Below are positions 45,981-56,429 of a DNA stretch of 64,000 nucleotides, one piece after another. Source of the DNA: Riptortus pedestris (taxonomy: Eukaryota > Arthropoda > Insecta > Hemiptera > Alydidae); the NCBI GenBank assembly GCA_019009955.1, contig JADPXZ010000007.1, positions 3,122,501 through 3,186,500 on the forward strand, written 5' to 3'. A program made the translations under genes and the position numbers. Position 1 is the stretch's first letter. Each line of letters starts with the position of its first letter. The notes beneath the pieces are model-generated. The model had not been told where the DNA came from, did no database searches, and saw nothing but the letters and a program-made list of their open reading frames with translations.

Positions 45981-46156
45981 AAATGTTACACCACTATTAT
46001 ATGTAAGTTTAGTCAAAAATTGTAAATGAATTTATTCGATATAAATAAAAAAGAAAAATGTTATTTAAGTATGTAATAAAAATGTTCCATTAGTTTAATA
46101 CTTTAACTTTATTAATTTTATTACAATTTAATTACATTTTTACTAAATCATAGTCA

Positions 46157-46213
<57 letters not shown>

Positions 46214-46399
46214 TTACATGCTGTAGGAGTATTGTAATTAAAATTGGCATTTTATAAGGTATTTATAAGTATTATTTCTGTTTTAATTTAAAAAAAGAAA
46301 AACACCAAGATTAATGTTTAATTAATACATCATTTTTTTCAACTTTGATAACATTATTACAAAATAAATATTTTTTGAGCGAATCGCAATTAGAATATT

Positions 46400-46454
<55 letters not shown>

Positions 46455-46590
46455 GTAAAAAGACACATAAAGTTTAGCCAAAAATTGTAAACGTTTTATG
46501 ATTCAAAAAAAAAAAAATTTTAAGTTTGTAAAATAAATAGTTTGTTTAGTATTAATTTTATTAATTCTTATATTTAATAAATTCTTATTA

Positions 46591-46643
<53 letters not shown>

Positions 46644-46801
46644 GAAATGTTCAATGTACCACTACAAATATATGTAAAAAAAAAAACCATGATTAATGTT
46701 TAATTAATAATTCAATATTTCAACTTTGTTAATATTATTACAAAATAAATAATTTTTTAGCAAATCGATAATTATGTACTTCTTAGCGGAATTGTATTGT
46801 A

Positions 46802-46878
<77 letters not shown>
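44519..46878. repeat. AT-rich DNA with many (TA)n runs
   Basis: TA microsatellites at about 44,803-44,857, 44,992-45,016, 45,951-45,976, 46,160-46,208, 46,403-46,451, 46,594-46,638 and 46,804-46,878. Between them a sequence around CCATGATTAATGTTTAATTA and AATATTATTACAAAATAAAT is repeated (about 44,895, 46,310, 46,690), and another around GTTTAGCCAAAAATTGTAAA (44,665, 45,820, 46,470). The only protein-like segment is the retrotransposon remnant at 45,600. Confidence 0.85.
45600..45824 (-). pseudogene. Non-LTR retrotransposon C-terminal remnant
   Basis: The - strand frame begins just after a stop and reads TICVMSEQTIEHLIYTC. This gives a Cys-x8-His-x4-Cys pattern with the E-x-x-x-H context typical of the zinc-binding region found C-terminal to reverse transcriptase in many LINE-type ORF2 proteins. 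It continues about 50 residues (to TDILNILLKE) and stops. The rest of ORF2 is absent. Confidence 0.55.
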
Positions 46879-46879
<1 letters not shown>

Positions 46880-46880
<1 letters not shown>

Positions 46881-47541
46881 TAGCTGAGATAGCCGGCTTC
46901 GCTCGGGAATTCATTTGAGGCTGAATGTTGATGGTATTTTTTTGGCAAGGCTTTACTTTGCACAATATTTTGACATTTACCCGTCCCAGTGTTTAGGGTT
47001 AATACCCGTCGTTGCTGTGGATTTGATAATAATAAAATTATTTTTTTATTTAAGACTTCACTGTCCTCCATATTGTCATATTTCCCGTCTCCTGTGCATT
47101 ATGCATAGATTTGAATTATTAAGGACAAAATATTAACATACATTTGAATTAATTTTTCCCGGCGATGTACCTGGTAGTTCCAAAGAATTGTTGAGCAAAT
47201 TTCTCTAAATAAAAAAATAATGACTCCCGCAATGGTTTTAGCGTATATGCCATGTTAACTTCATTTACGGCAAAAGTGAATACAACAAAAGTTACTTTAA
47301 ATAACAAAAGTAAACAACTTTGTTATGTGCATATTTGCCGAAACCGCAATAGGAAAGGAAATATTACTATTTTTAATTTCAGGCCTCCCTTATAACCCCC
47401 ACTCCTGCGCGTCTCAGAGAATATTAACATAGCCTAAAGTCTAAGTTGGGTTAGTAGTAATATACATACCAAGTTTCAAAAGTTACATTAAATAAAAACG
47501 TGATATTTCACTAAAAAAATCAATGTACAGACAGAGGTTAC

Positions 47542-47548
<7 letters not shown>
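46880..47548 (+). mobile_element. Dispersed element P, complete-looking copy between TA runs
   Basis: It starts CTAGCTGAGATAGCCGGCTT, passes GGCAAGGCTTTACTTTGCAC, ACATTTACCCGTCCCAGTGT, ACAAAAGTTACTTTAAATAA and CCTCCCTTATAACCCCCACT, and ends ACAGACAGAGGTTACAATTT. Both flanks are (TA)n. No coding capacity. A second copy at 48,792 shares the head and body. Superfamily unknown. Confidence 0.7.
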
Positions 47549-47590
<42 letters not shown>

Positions 47591-47724
47591 TATTTCTTCC
47601 CTTCATATAGTACAGGCTATAAGAAGGCCGTTTATGTGTTTCTGCATGTCCGATGCAAGTTAGCATATCACATGCATTTGGAGTGGACTACAATTACTTT
47701 ATACATAGATTATTTCAAAACTAT

Positions 47725-47783
<59 letters not shown>

Positions 47784-48126
47784 CAATAACAACGTTAAAT
47801 TAAAGTGAAAACATATAAAGAGAAGATTATTAGTCTTAAAAAGAAATAATGAATGTCCATAAATATTTTAAGTATAGTAGTTGTATCGGCTGTAATAAGT
47901 ATTCGACCGATTAATTGTATCGAAAGCGTGTTCAGCGAATATTTTAAAAGCGTTATTATATTTTAAAAATAACTCGTCTTCTTCTATTGGTTATTTGCCT
48001 ATTTTTTGGTCAATGTCTTGTTTTAGTTTTTGTCGTTGGTTAGTCTCAATAGTCTGCGATCATATATTAAGTGTTTAGCTGTTTGTCGAGTCGAGTAATC
48101 ACAGCGGCAAGTATTGTTGTCTTTTA

Positions 48127-48184
<58 letters not shown>

Positions 48185-48355
48185 AAATTAGGAAATGTTC
48201 AATGTACCACAACGTATATACGTAAGTTTCACCAAAAATTGTAAATGAAGTTATTCGTTATAAAAAGTAAAAAAAAAAAATAAATAAATTTTATTCATGC
48301 ATGTAATAAAAAAAAGGTTCAATTAGTTATATATATATATATATATAAATATATA

Positions 48356-48391
<36 letters not shown>

Positions 48392-48465
48392 CATACATAC
48401 ACACACAGAAATTTGCAATGTAACACCACGTGTATATGTAAAAAATTTAGGAAATTCTGTCAAAC

Positions 48466-48517
<52 letters not shown>

Positions 48518-48722
48518 TAGCCACACGTCCCGTACAGTAATTAGTACATAACGTCTGCTTGATACATAACATTTTTTTTTAAACTATAATAACATAAAAT
48601 ATTTATACAATAAAATTATATACAACAAAGAAAAGAAAAGAAAAAAAAAGATAAGAACAACTAAAACAAAATTTGGATTCAATGCTGAATAATTAATTTA
48701 ACTGTATTTCAGTTTCAAATAG

Positions 48723-48791
<69 letters not shown>
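47549..48791. repeat. TA-rich region
   Basis: (TA)n at about 47,549-47,587, 47,730-47,778, 48,129-48,176, 48,329-48,390, 48,466-48,511 and 48,724-48,790, with short AT-rich spacers. Only the remnant at 48,023-48,120 is protein-like. Confidence 0.85.
48023..48120 (-). pseudogene. Second retrotransposon zinc-motif remnant
   Basis: The - strand reads CRCDYSTRQTAKHLIYD and soon stops. The spacing Cys...His-x4 matches the motif at 45,600, but the last metal ligand is Arg (CGC), one transition from Cys. A decayed copy from a related LINE-type element. Confidence 0.45.
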
Positions 48792-48792
<1 letters not shown>

Positions 48793-49350
48793 TAGCTGAG
48801 ATAGCCGGCTTCGCCCGGGAATTAATTTGAACCTGAATGGTGATGGTATTTTTTTGGCAAGGCTTTACTTTGCACAATATTTTGACATTTACCCGTCCCA
48901 GTGTTTAGGGTTAATACCCGTCGTTGCTGTGGATTTGCTAATAATAAGATTAATATTTTTATGTAAGACTTCACAGTCCTCCATATTGTCATATTTCACG
49001 TCTCCTGTGCATTATGCATAGATTTGAATTATTAAGGACAAAATATTGACATACATTTGAATTAATTTTTCCAGGTGGAGGTACCTGGTAGTTCATATTG
49101 AAAAGAATTGTTGAGCAATTTTCTCTAAATAACAAAATATACAACTTTTGTTATGTGCATATTTGCTGGAACCCCAATAGGAAACGAAATATCGCTATAT
49201 TTAATTTCAGGCCTCCCTTACAACCCCCACTCCTGCCCGTCCCTAGAAATGTTGGTATAGCTTATTATAAGGAAGGTGTTAGTGCTAATACACATACCGA
49301 GTTTTATTTAGTTCGGTTGAACTTTTTTGTGCCAAAATAAATTCTAGCTT

Positions 49351-49354
<4 letters not shown>
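48792..49354 (+). mobile_element. Dispersed element P, second clear copy
   Basis: Head CTAGCTGAGATAGCCGGCTT, then GGCAAGGCTTTACTTTGCAC, GTACCTGGTAGTTCATATTG and CCCTTACAACCCCCACTCCT, ending GTGCCAAAATAAATTCTAGC. TA runs on both sides. It has a longer 3' section than the copy at 46,880. Confidence 0.7.

Positions 49355-49402
<48 letters not shown>
49355..49402. repeat. (TA)n microsatellite
   Basis: Pure TA run after element P. Confidence 0.95.
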
Positions 49403-49405
<3 letters not shown>

Positions 49406-49534
49406 ATTTTAAAATACATAAGACAATTTATATTATGTAAGCATGTTGAACTATTTACAATAAATTTATTTTTTTTACAACATTATGTGCTTAAATTGTC
49501 AACCTTTGTCAGAAAATTTAAAGTATTAGTAGTA

Positions 49535-50690
49535 GAAAATTCCAAATATCTCCGTTATTATGAGCCTGAGAGTAAAATGTTATAGAACCAATCTTGTTGA
49601 ACTATTGATGCTCTACAATTGTTGTTATATGCACTTTTTCTCTATCGTAAATATTAACCGAGATATTAGCGTTTTTCTGAGGATGATTGCACAATGTTAG
49701 TATGTCGGAAGACTAATCTATTTATTTCAGCTATAATTCCAAATATCTCCGTTATTATGAGCCTGAGAGTAAAATGTTATAGAACCAATCTTGTTGAACT
49801 ATTGATGCTCTACAATTGTTGTTATATGCACTTTTTCTCTATCGTAAATATTAACCGAGATATTAGCGTTTTTCTAAGGATTGCACAAGGTTAGTATATG
49901 AGACCAAATCTATTTATTTTAGCTAAAATTCCAAATATCTCCGTTATTATGAGCCTGAGAGTAAAATGTTATAGAACCAATCTTGTTGAACTATTGATGC
50001 TCTAACAATTGTTGTGTTATATGCACCTTTTTCTACTATCGTAAATATTAACCGAGATATTAGCGTTTTTCTTTTTTTTATAATAGAGGATTGCACAAGG
50101 TTAGTATTCTCCGGAGACCTAATCTATTTATTTTAGCTAAAATTCCAAATATCTCCGTTATTATGAGCCTGAGAGTAAAATGTTATTAGAACCACATCTT
50201 GATTGAACAGTTGATGCTCTTACAATTGTTGTTATATGCACTTTTTCATCTATCGGTAAATATTAACCGAGATTATTAGCGTTTTTCTTTAATAGATTGG
50301 TGCACAAGGTTAGTATCTCAGACCAAATCTATTTATTTTTAGCTAAAGTTCCAAATATCTCCGTTATTATGAGCCTGAGAGTAAAATGTTATAGAACCAA
50401 TCTTATTGAACTATTGATGCTCTACAATTGTTGTTATATGCACTTTTTCTCTATCGTAAATATTAACCGAGATATTAGCGTTTTTCTAAGGATTGCACAA
50501 GGTTAGTATATGAGACCAAATCTATTTATTTTAGCTAAAATTCCAAATATCTCCGTTATTATGAGCCTGAGAGTAAAATGTTATAGAACCAATCTTGTTG
50601 AACTATTGATGCTCTACAATTGTTGTTATATGCACTTTTTCTCTATCGTAAATATTAACCGAGATATTAGCTAAAAACTTTACTTCCGCA
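49535..50690 (+). repeat. Core-unit array, six copies
   Basis: Units at roughly 195-bp spacing with the GAGCCTGAGAGTAAAATG core variant and the TTATTTTAGCTAAAATTCC linker. The third and fourth copies (about 49,925-50,300) carry many single-base insertions absent from the others. Confidence 0.93.
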
Positions 50691-50881
50691 TTTTAAATAG
50701 TCGTCTAGACGAAGGCTAGTACTCCTATTGATTTCAGCTTAATGTGTAGCAACTTATGTGACCATTGGCAACCCGATGGGTCGATATCTGATATCGTAAA
50801 TTATTCAAACAATAAATTAAATCGACACATCATCATCATCATCATTTATTCATTATTGCATGCACGGCAGTTTTTATTCAG

Positions 50882-50941
50882 TTGCAAGACTGCACGACTT
50901 AAGCTCTCAACTAGAGACAGACCTCAAACATTCAATATCAG
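50882..50941 (+). CDS. Candidate short exon
   Basis: The acceptor GGCAGTTTTTATTCAG and the strong donor CAG|GTAAGC enclose 60 nt, open in two frames. One reads CKTARLKLSTRDRPQTFNI, the other ARLHDLSSQLETDLKHSIS. Neither end phase matches the next + exon at 52,308 (phase 0), so another exon would be needed between them. The donor and 65 bp beyond it are duplicated at 51,503. Confidence 0.35.
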
Positions 50942-50994
50942 GTAAGCTTTACTAGGTGCCATGTTAATTAAAATAGTTGTTAATTGTAGAAGAA

Positions 50995-52115
50995 AAATGG
51001 AAATATCTCCGTTATTATGAGTTTTACAGAAAAATGTTATAGAACCAATGTTATTGCAAATTTAATTATCTACAATTATTGTTATATACATTTTTGCTAT
51101 AACTCTAATAATAACCGAGATATTAGCAATAGTTTTCAACATTCAGTAAGAAAAGTGGGGATTTAGAGAAGGTGCAGAATCAAAATTCCAAATATCTCCG
51201 TTATTATGAGTTTTACAGAAAACTGATATAGAACCAATGTTATTGCAAATTTAATTATCTACAATTATTGTTATATACATTTTTGCTATAACTCTAATAA
51301 TAACCGAGATATTAACAATAGTTTTCAACATTCAGGAAGAAAAGTGGGGATTTAGAGAAGGTGCAGAATCATAATTCCAAATATCTCCGTTATTATGATT
51401 CCTATCAAAAATTGTTATAGAACCAATGTTATTGCAAATTTAATGAGCAATAATTATTGTTCTATACGTTTTTGCTATAACTCTAATAATAACCGAGATA
51501 TTAATATCAGGTGAGCTTTACTAGGTGCCATGTTAATTAAAATAGTTGTTAATTGTAGAAGAAAAATGGAAATATCTCCGTTATTATGAGGTTTATAGAA
51601 AAATGTTATAGAACCAATGTTATTGCAAATTTAATTATCTACAATTATTGTTATATACGTTTTTGCGCTAACTCTAAAAATAACCGAGATATTTGCAATA
51701 GTTTTCAATATTCAGTAAGAAAAGTGGGGATTTTTAGATGGTGCAGAATCAAAATTCCAAATATCTCCGTTATTATGCGTCGGATCGAAAAATTGTACAT
51801 AACCAATCTTATTGCAAATTAAATTTACTATAAATATTGTTATATACATTTATTCTCTATCTTGAATATTAGCCGAGATATTAGCGTTTTTCTTTAATAA
51901 AGTGTTGCACAAGGTATCTCGGACCTAATCTATTTATTTTAGCTAAAATTCCAAATATCTCCGTTATTATGAGCCTGAGAGTAAAATGTTATAGAACCAA
52001 TCTTGTTGAACTATTGATGCTCTACAATTGTTGTTATATGCTCTTTTTGTCTATCACAAATATTAACCGAGATATTAGCGTTTTTCTCAGTGTTGCACAA
52101 GGTTAGTACATCTGA
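50995..52115 (+). repeat. Core-unit array, six copies
   Basis: Units of the ATGAGTTTTACAGAAAAATG and GAGCCTGAGAGTAAAATG variants with both linker types. It includes the duplicated donor-edge segment at 51,503-51,570 in mid-array. A partial, diverged inverted unit follows at 52,160-52,290. Confidence 0.9.
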
Positions 52116-52307
52116 ATCGTCTGAATTGGGGGTATGTTTTACTGATTTTTCACTAAAAAAATGCCGATAGCTCAGTTAATATTCAAGATACAAACATTTT
52201 GCACAGAATCATTTTTGTTCGTCGTAAAATTATCTACAAATTATATTCTGTGACATTTTTCGATCCGACGCACCGTAGCGGAGATACAGCGCTTTTTTTT
52301 TTCACAG

Positions 52308-52580
52308 TTGGACAACACTACCAGCTTCTATGGTTTCGATTCCCGACTTGACCTCTGCGATTTCTCTTCTCACAACTCCTTCATTTCGTGTCTGGAAGAT
52401 ATTCTCCGTGAAGAGGTGACCCGGGCTCTTCTCTTCTCCTTCGAGAAGTCACACTTCAACTCGAGCGATGACTTCATTGCAAATCTCAACTTCACCGAGT
52501 ACACTACATTGCAAATATTGCACGGCCTGATTAATGGCGATGAAGCATATGCTAAAATGGCAGCTAAACTATTCTATCAG
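52308..52580 (+). CDS. Ankyrin protein gene, exon A (unknown helical domain)
   Basis: The acceptor TTTTTTTTTCACAG and donor CAG|GTAATA bound 91 codons, phase 0 at both ends. The first codon is TTG, not an initiator, so the gene's 5' end lies upstream. The peptide (LDNTTSFYGFDSRLDLCDFS, then SFISCLEDILREEVTRALLF, and LILHG-like helices to AKMAAKLFYQ) looks like folded, mostly helical protein with no motif I recognise. It joins in phase to the exon at 55,021, and the combined protein ends in ankyrin repeats. No signal peptide or membrane segment is seen. A TA microsatellite begins straight after the donor. Confidence 0.75.
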
Positions 52581-52581
52581 G

Positions 52582-52629
<48 letters not shown>

Positions 52630-54415
52630 GAATATATATAATATTAAAAAAAATTTGATTTATTTGTGTAGGATTTTTATAGATTTTATTGGGGTTTAAT
52701 TTCGATTTTTTGTTTAGTTTGGTTGTATTCTTATTTGTATATGTTGTATTGTCTTATTTGATTCTGTTGTATTCTATTTTTTTTTTTTGTTTTTTTGTAT
52801 TCTGCTGTATTGTATTTTTGTTTTTGTTTTCTGTTTTATTTTTTTTTTTTTTTTGGTTTTTTGTATTCTGCTGTATTGTATTTTTGTTTTTGTATTCTAA
52901 TGTATTTTTTTTTTGGTTTTTTGTATTCTGCTGTATTGTATTTTTGTTTTTGTATTCTGTTGTATTTTTTTTTTTTTTGGTTTTTTGTATTCTGCTGTAT
53001 TGTATTTTTGTTTTTGTATTCTGTTGTATTTTATTTTTTTTTGTTTTGTTGTTATTCTTTGTTGTTTTATATTTTTGCGATTTTTGATGGTAATCGTTGT
53101 GTTTTGCTTTTGTTACTCTTTGCTGTTGTCTATTTTTGTTGTTATTCTTTGTTGTTTTATATTTTTTGCTATTTTTGTCATTCTTTGTTGTTTTCTTTTT
53201 TTGTTTTCTATTTTTACGATTTTTTGTTGTTTTATATTTTTGCGATTTTTGATATTTTCTGCCTTATATTTTTTGGATTTATGTTATTCTTTGTTGTTTT
53301 TTATGTTTGTTGTTTTTAGCATATTTGCCTTAGCTATTGAGGTCGTACTCAAGACGCGAGTTTCGAAAAGTTTTCTCAAATGTCCATCGATCCTAGCCAA
53401 CAAAAAATCACAAAACTAGAAAACAGCAAAGAGTAACAAAAAATGGAAAACAACACAAAAATAGAAAACAGCAAAGAATAACAAAAATCGAAAATATAGA
53501 AAATAACAAAGAATCGCAAATATAGGAAACAACAAAAAATCACAAAAGTAGAAAACAGCAAAGAGTAACAAAAAATGGAAAACAACAAAAAATTACAAAA
53601 ATAGAAAACAGCAAAGAATAACAAAAATTACAAAAATAGAAAACAACAAAGAATCACAATCGACAAAGAAAATCGAAACAAAAAAAAAATATAATATATA
53701 TATTATTTAAAGAATCACAAATCGACAAAGAAAATCGCAACAAAAAAAAAATATATATATATATTATTTATTTGTGTAGGATTTTTAAAGATTTTATTGG
53801 GGTGTAATTTCGATTTTTTGTTTAGTTTGGTTGTATTCTTATTTGTATATGTTGTATTGTCTTATTTGTTTCTTTTGTATTCTACTTTTTTTTAGGTTTT
53901 TTTTTATATTCTATTTTTTAGTTCTTTTTTTTTTTTGTATTCTGTTGTATTTATTTTCCTTTTGGTTTGTGATTCTGCTAATGTATTTTTTATATTCTCA
54001 TTTTTTAGTTCTTTTTTTTTTTTGTATTCTGTTGTATTTTATTTCTTTTTGTTTTGGTGTATTCTGCTGTATTGTATTTTTGTTTTTGTATTCTGTTGTA
54101 TTTTATTTTTTTTTGTTGTATTCTGCTGTATTGTATTTTTGGCTTTGTATTCTGTTGTATTTTATTTTTTTTGTTTTGTTGTATTCTGCTGTATTGTATT
54201 TTTGGTTTTGTATTCCGTTTGTATTTTTTTTTTCTTTGTTATTTTGTATTCTGCTTTATTGTATTTTTGTTTTTGTATTCTGTTGTATTTTATTTTTTTT
54301 GGTTTTTTGTATTCTGCTGAATTGTATTTTTGTTTTTGTATTCTGTTGTATTTTATTTTTTTTTGTTTTTTTGTATTCTGCTGTATTGTATTTTTGTTTA
54401 TATTTTTGCGAATTT

Positions 54416-54455
<40 letters not shown>

Positions 54456-54590
54456 TTTCTCATTCTCCTCCATCATCATTTCACCTCTCATCTCACATCT
54501 CTCTTTCCTCTCTTCTCTCATTCTCTCTCTCCTCACGCCTCTCTCTCTTCTATTCTCTCTCTCCTCTCTCTTCTTCCTCTCTCCTCTACT

Positions 54591-54635
<45 letters not shown>

Positions 54636-54756
54636 TCTCTCTCCCTCTCCCTCTCCCTCTCTTCTCCCTCTCCCTCTTCCTCTCCCTCTTCCTCTCCCTC
54701 TCCCTCCTCCCTCTCCTCTCCACCTCTCTCTCTATCTCTCTCTCTCTCTCTCACTC

Positions 54757-54807
<51 letters not shown>

Positions 54808-54815
54808 CTCTCTCC

Positions 54816-54846
<31 letters not shown>

Positions 54847-55020
54847 CCCCTCTCTCTCTCTCTCCCCCCCCACCCCGCCCTCTCTCTCTCTCTCTCTCCC
54901 TCCCCGCCCTCTCTCTCTCTCTCTCTCTCTTCCTCCCCCTCACTCTCTCTCTCTCTCTCTCTCTCTCTTACACACTCAACTATCTCATACTGTTCATATC
55001 TTCTTTCCATTTCCAATCAG
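52581..55020 (+). repeat. Intron made of T-rich, A-rich and CT repeats
   Basis: The intron holds, in order: (TA)n (52,585-52,640); T-rich tandem units around TTGTATTCTGCTGTATTGTA (52,690-53,040); TTCTTTGTTGTTTT repeats (53,040-53,310); their A-rich inverse AACAGCAAAGAGTAACAAAA (53,410-53,665); more T-rich units (53,780-54,400); and a CT-rich tract (54,420-54,990) that becomes the polypyrimidine tract of the next acceptor. Phe/Cys-rich open frames are repeat translations. Confidence 0.9.
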
Positions 55021-55263
55021 GTCGACCCCGGAGCAGTCCCCAGCCTCAACGAATGGCTCAAAAACAATTTCGAAATGGAAAAACCGAATCTCTACGAAGC
55101 ATTGACCAACTACATCAACTGGAAAATGGACCAAGATCAAAAATCGAAACACTTGACCCAGCTAATAGTTCTAATCGCCCAACAATACCAACTTGACGAT
55201 CTGATAATCTACATGGACGACAGAGAAACCGAAACCTGGCTGGCGAAACATGGACACACAATA
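55021..55263 (+). CDS. Ankyrin protein gene, exon B
   Basis: The acceptor CCATTTCCAATCAG and donor ATA|GTAAGC bound 81 codons, phase 0 throughout. The sequence (VDPGAVPSLNEWLKNNFEME, NLYEALTNYINWKMDQDQKS, HLTQLIVLIAQQYQLDDLII) is amphipathic helical and continues the domain of the preceding exon. It ends DDRETETWLAKHGHTI. I do not recognise a named domain. The upstream CT-rich tract merges with the splice acceptor; downstream, core units begin within about 45 bp of the donor. Confidence 0.8.
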
Positions 55264-55289
55264 GTAAGCAACAAAAATTAGATCAACTT

Positions 55290-56190
55290 AAGAACAAGAA
55301 ACATAAATATCTCCGTTATTGTTAATGTTAGCGCAAAAATGTATAGAACAAAAATTGTAGAACATTAAATTTGGAACAAGATTGATTCTATAACATTTTT
55401 CTGTCAGACTCATAATAACGGAGATATTTGGAATTTTGATTCTGCACCTTCTCTAAGCCCCCACTTTTCATACTGAATTGAAAAATCAAACATCTCAGTT
55501 ATTGTTAATGTTAGCGCAAAAATGTATAGAACAAAAATTGTAGAACATTAAATTTGGAACAAGATTGGTTCTATAACATTTTTCCGGAAAACTCATAATA
55601 ACGGAGATATTTGGAATTTTGATTCTGCACCTTCTCTAAATCCCCACTTTTTCTTACTGAATGTTGAAAACTATAGCTAATATCATGGTTATTATTAGAG
55701 TTATGAGAAAAGTGAATAGAATCAAAGTTGTAGAACATTAGATTTGGAACAATATTGGTTCTATAACATTTTTCCCTCAGACTCATAATAACGGAGATAT
55801 TTGGAATTTTGATTCCGCACCTTCTCTAAGAATCAAAGAAGGTGCAGAAACAAAATTCCAAATATCTCCGTTATTATGAGTCTGAGGGAAAAATGTTATA
55901 GATTCAATCTTGTTGCAAATTTAATGAGCAATAATTATAGTTCTGTACATTTTTGCTATAACTCTAATAATAACCGAGATATTAGCAATTGTTTTCAACA
56001 TTCAGTAAGAAAAGACGGGATTTAGAGAAGGTGCAGAAAAAAAATTCCAAATATCTTCGTTATTATGAGTTTTATCAAAAAATGTTATAGAACCAATCTT
56101 GTTGAAGATTTAATGTACAATAATTCTTATTCTATACATTTTTTATCAAATTCGAATAATAACGGTGATATTTGGAATTTTTATTTAAAA
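55290..56190. repeat. Intron of core units with an orientation switch
   Basis: Units up to about 55,820 read in - orientation (CATAATAACGGAGATATTTG). From about 55,845 they read in + orientation (CAAATATCTCCGTTATTATG). The junction is a palindrome centred near 55,833, flanked by GAATTTTGATTCCGCACCTT on one side and GAAGGTGCAGAAACAAAATT on the other. Confidence 0.9.
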
Positions 56191-56207
56191 AAAGTGTTCT
56201 TCCATAG

Positions 56208-56425
56208 GTAAGACCCACAGCCAAGAGTCCCAGAGAGCCACCGTTGCACGGGGCGGCCGAGCGAGGCGACCTGCCGGGAGTTCGCGACCTGATAGGCCGA
56301 GGAGAGAAAGTGAATTGTACCGGGAGAGACGGGTCGACGCCGCTTCACAAAGCGTCATTCTGGGGACATCTGGACGTGGTGAGGGAACTGCTGAAGAGAG
56401 GAGCTCCCCTAGACTGCAGGGACAG
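56208..56425 (+). CDS. Ankyrin protein gene, exon C (first ankyrin repeats)
   Basis: The acceptor TGTTCTTCCATAG and donor CAG|GTGAGG bound 218 nt: 72 codons plus two bases. A short linker (VRPTAKSPREPP) leads into LHGAAERGDLPGVRDLIGRG, then EKVNCTGRDGSTPLHKASFW and GHLDVVRELLKRGAPLDCRD. These are two canonical ankyrin repeats with TPLH and the G-A-x-x-x-x-R-D turn. The boundary falls at D-R|S-G-E-T-P-L, a usual ankyrin exon junction. An alternative acceptor at 56,220 (CCCACAG) would shorten the linker by 4 codons plus a base and break phase, so 56,208 is preferred. Core units abut both splice sites. Confidence 0.85.
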
Positions 56426-56429
56426 GTGA

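Noticed and set aside
53319..53419. Extra exon in the intron between 52,580 and 55,021
   Set aside because: Good acceptor-like sequence, but the only open frame needs two carried-over bases while the flanking exons join perfectly in phase 0 without it.
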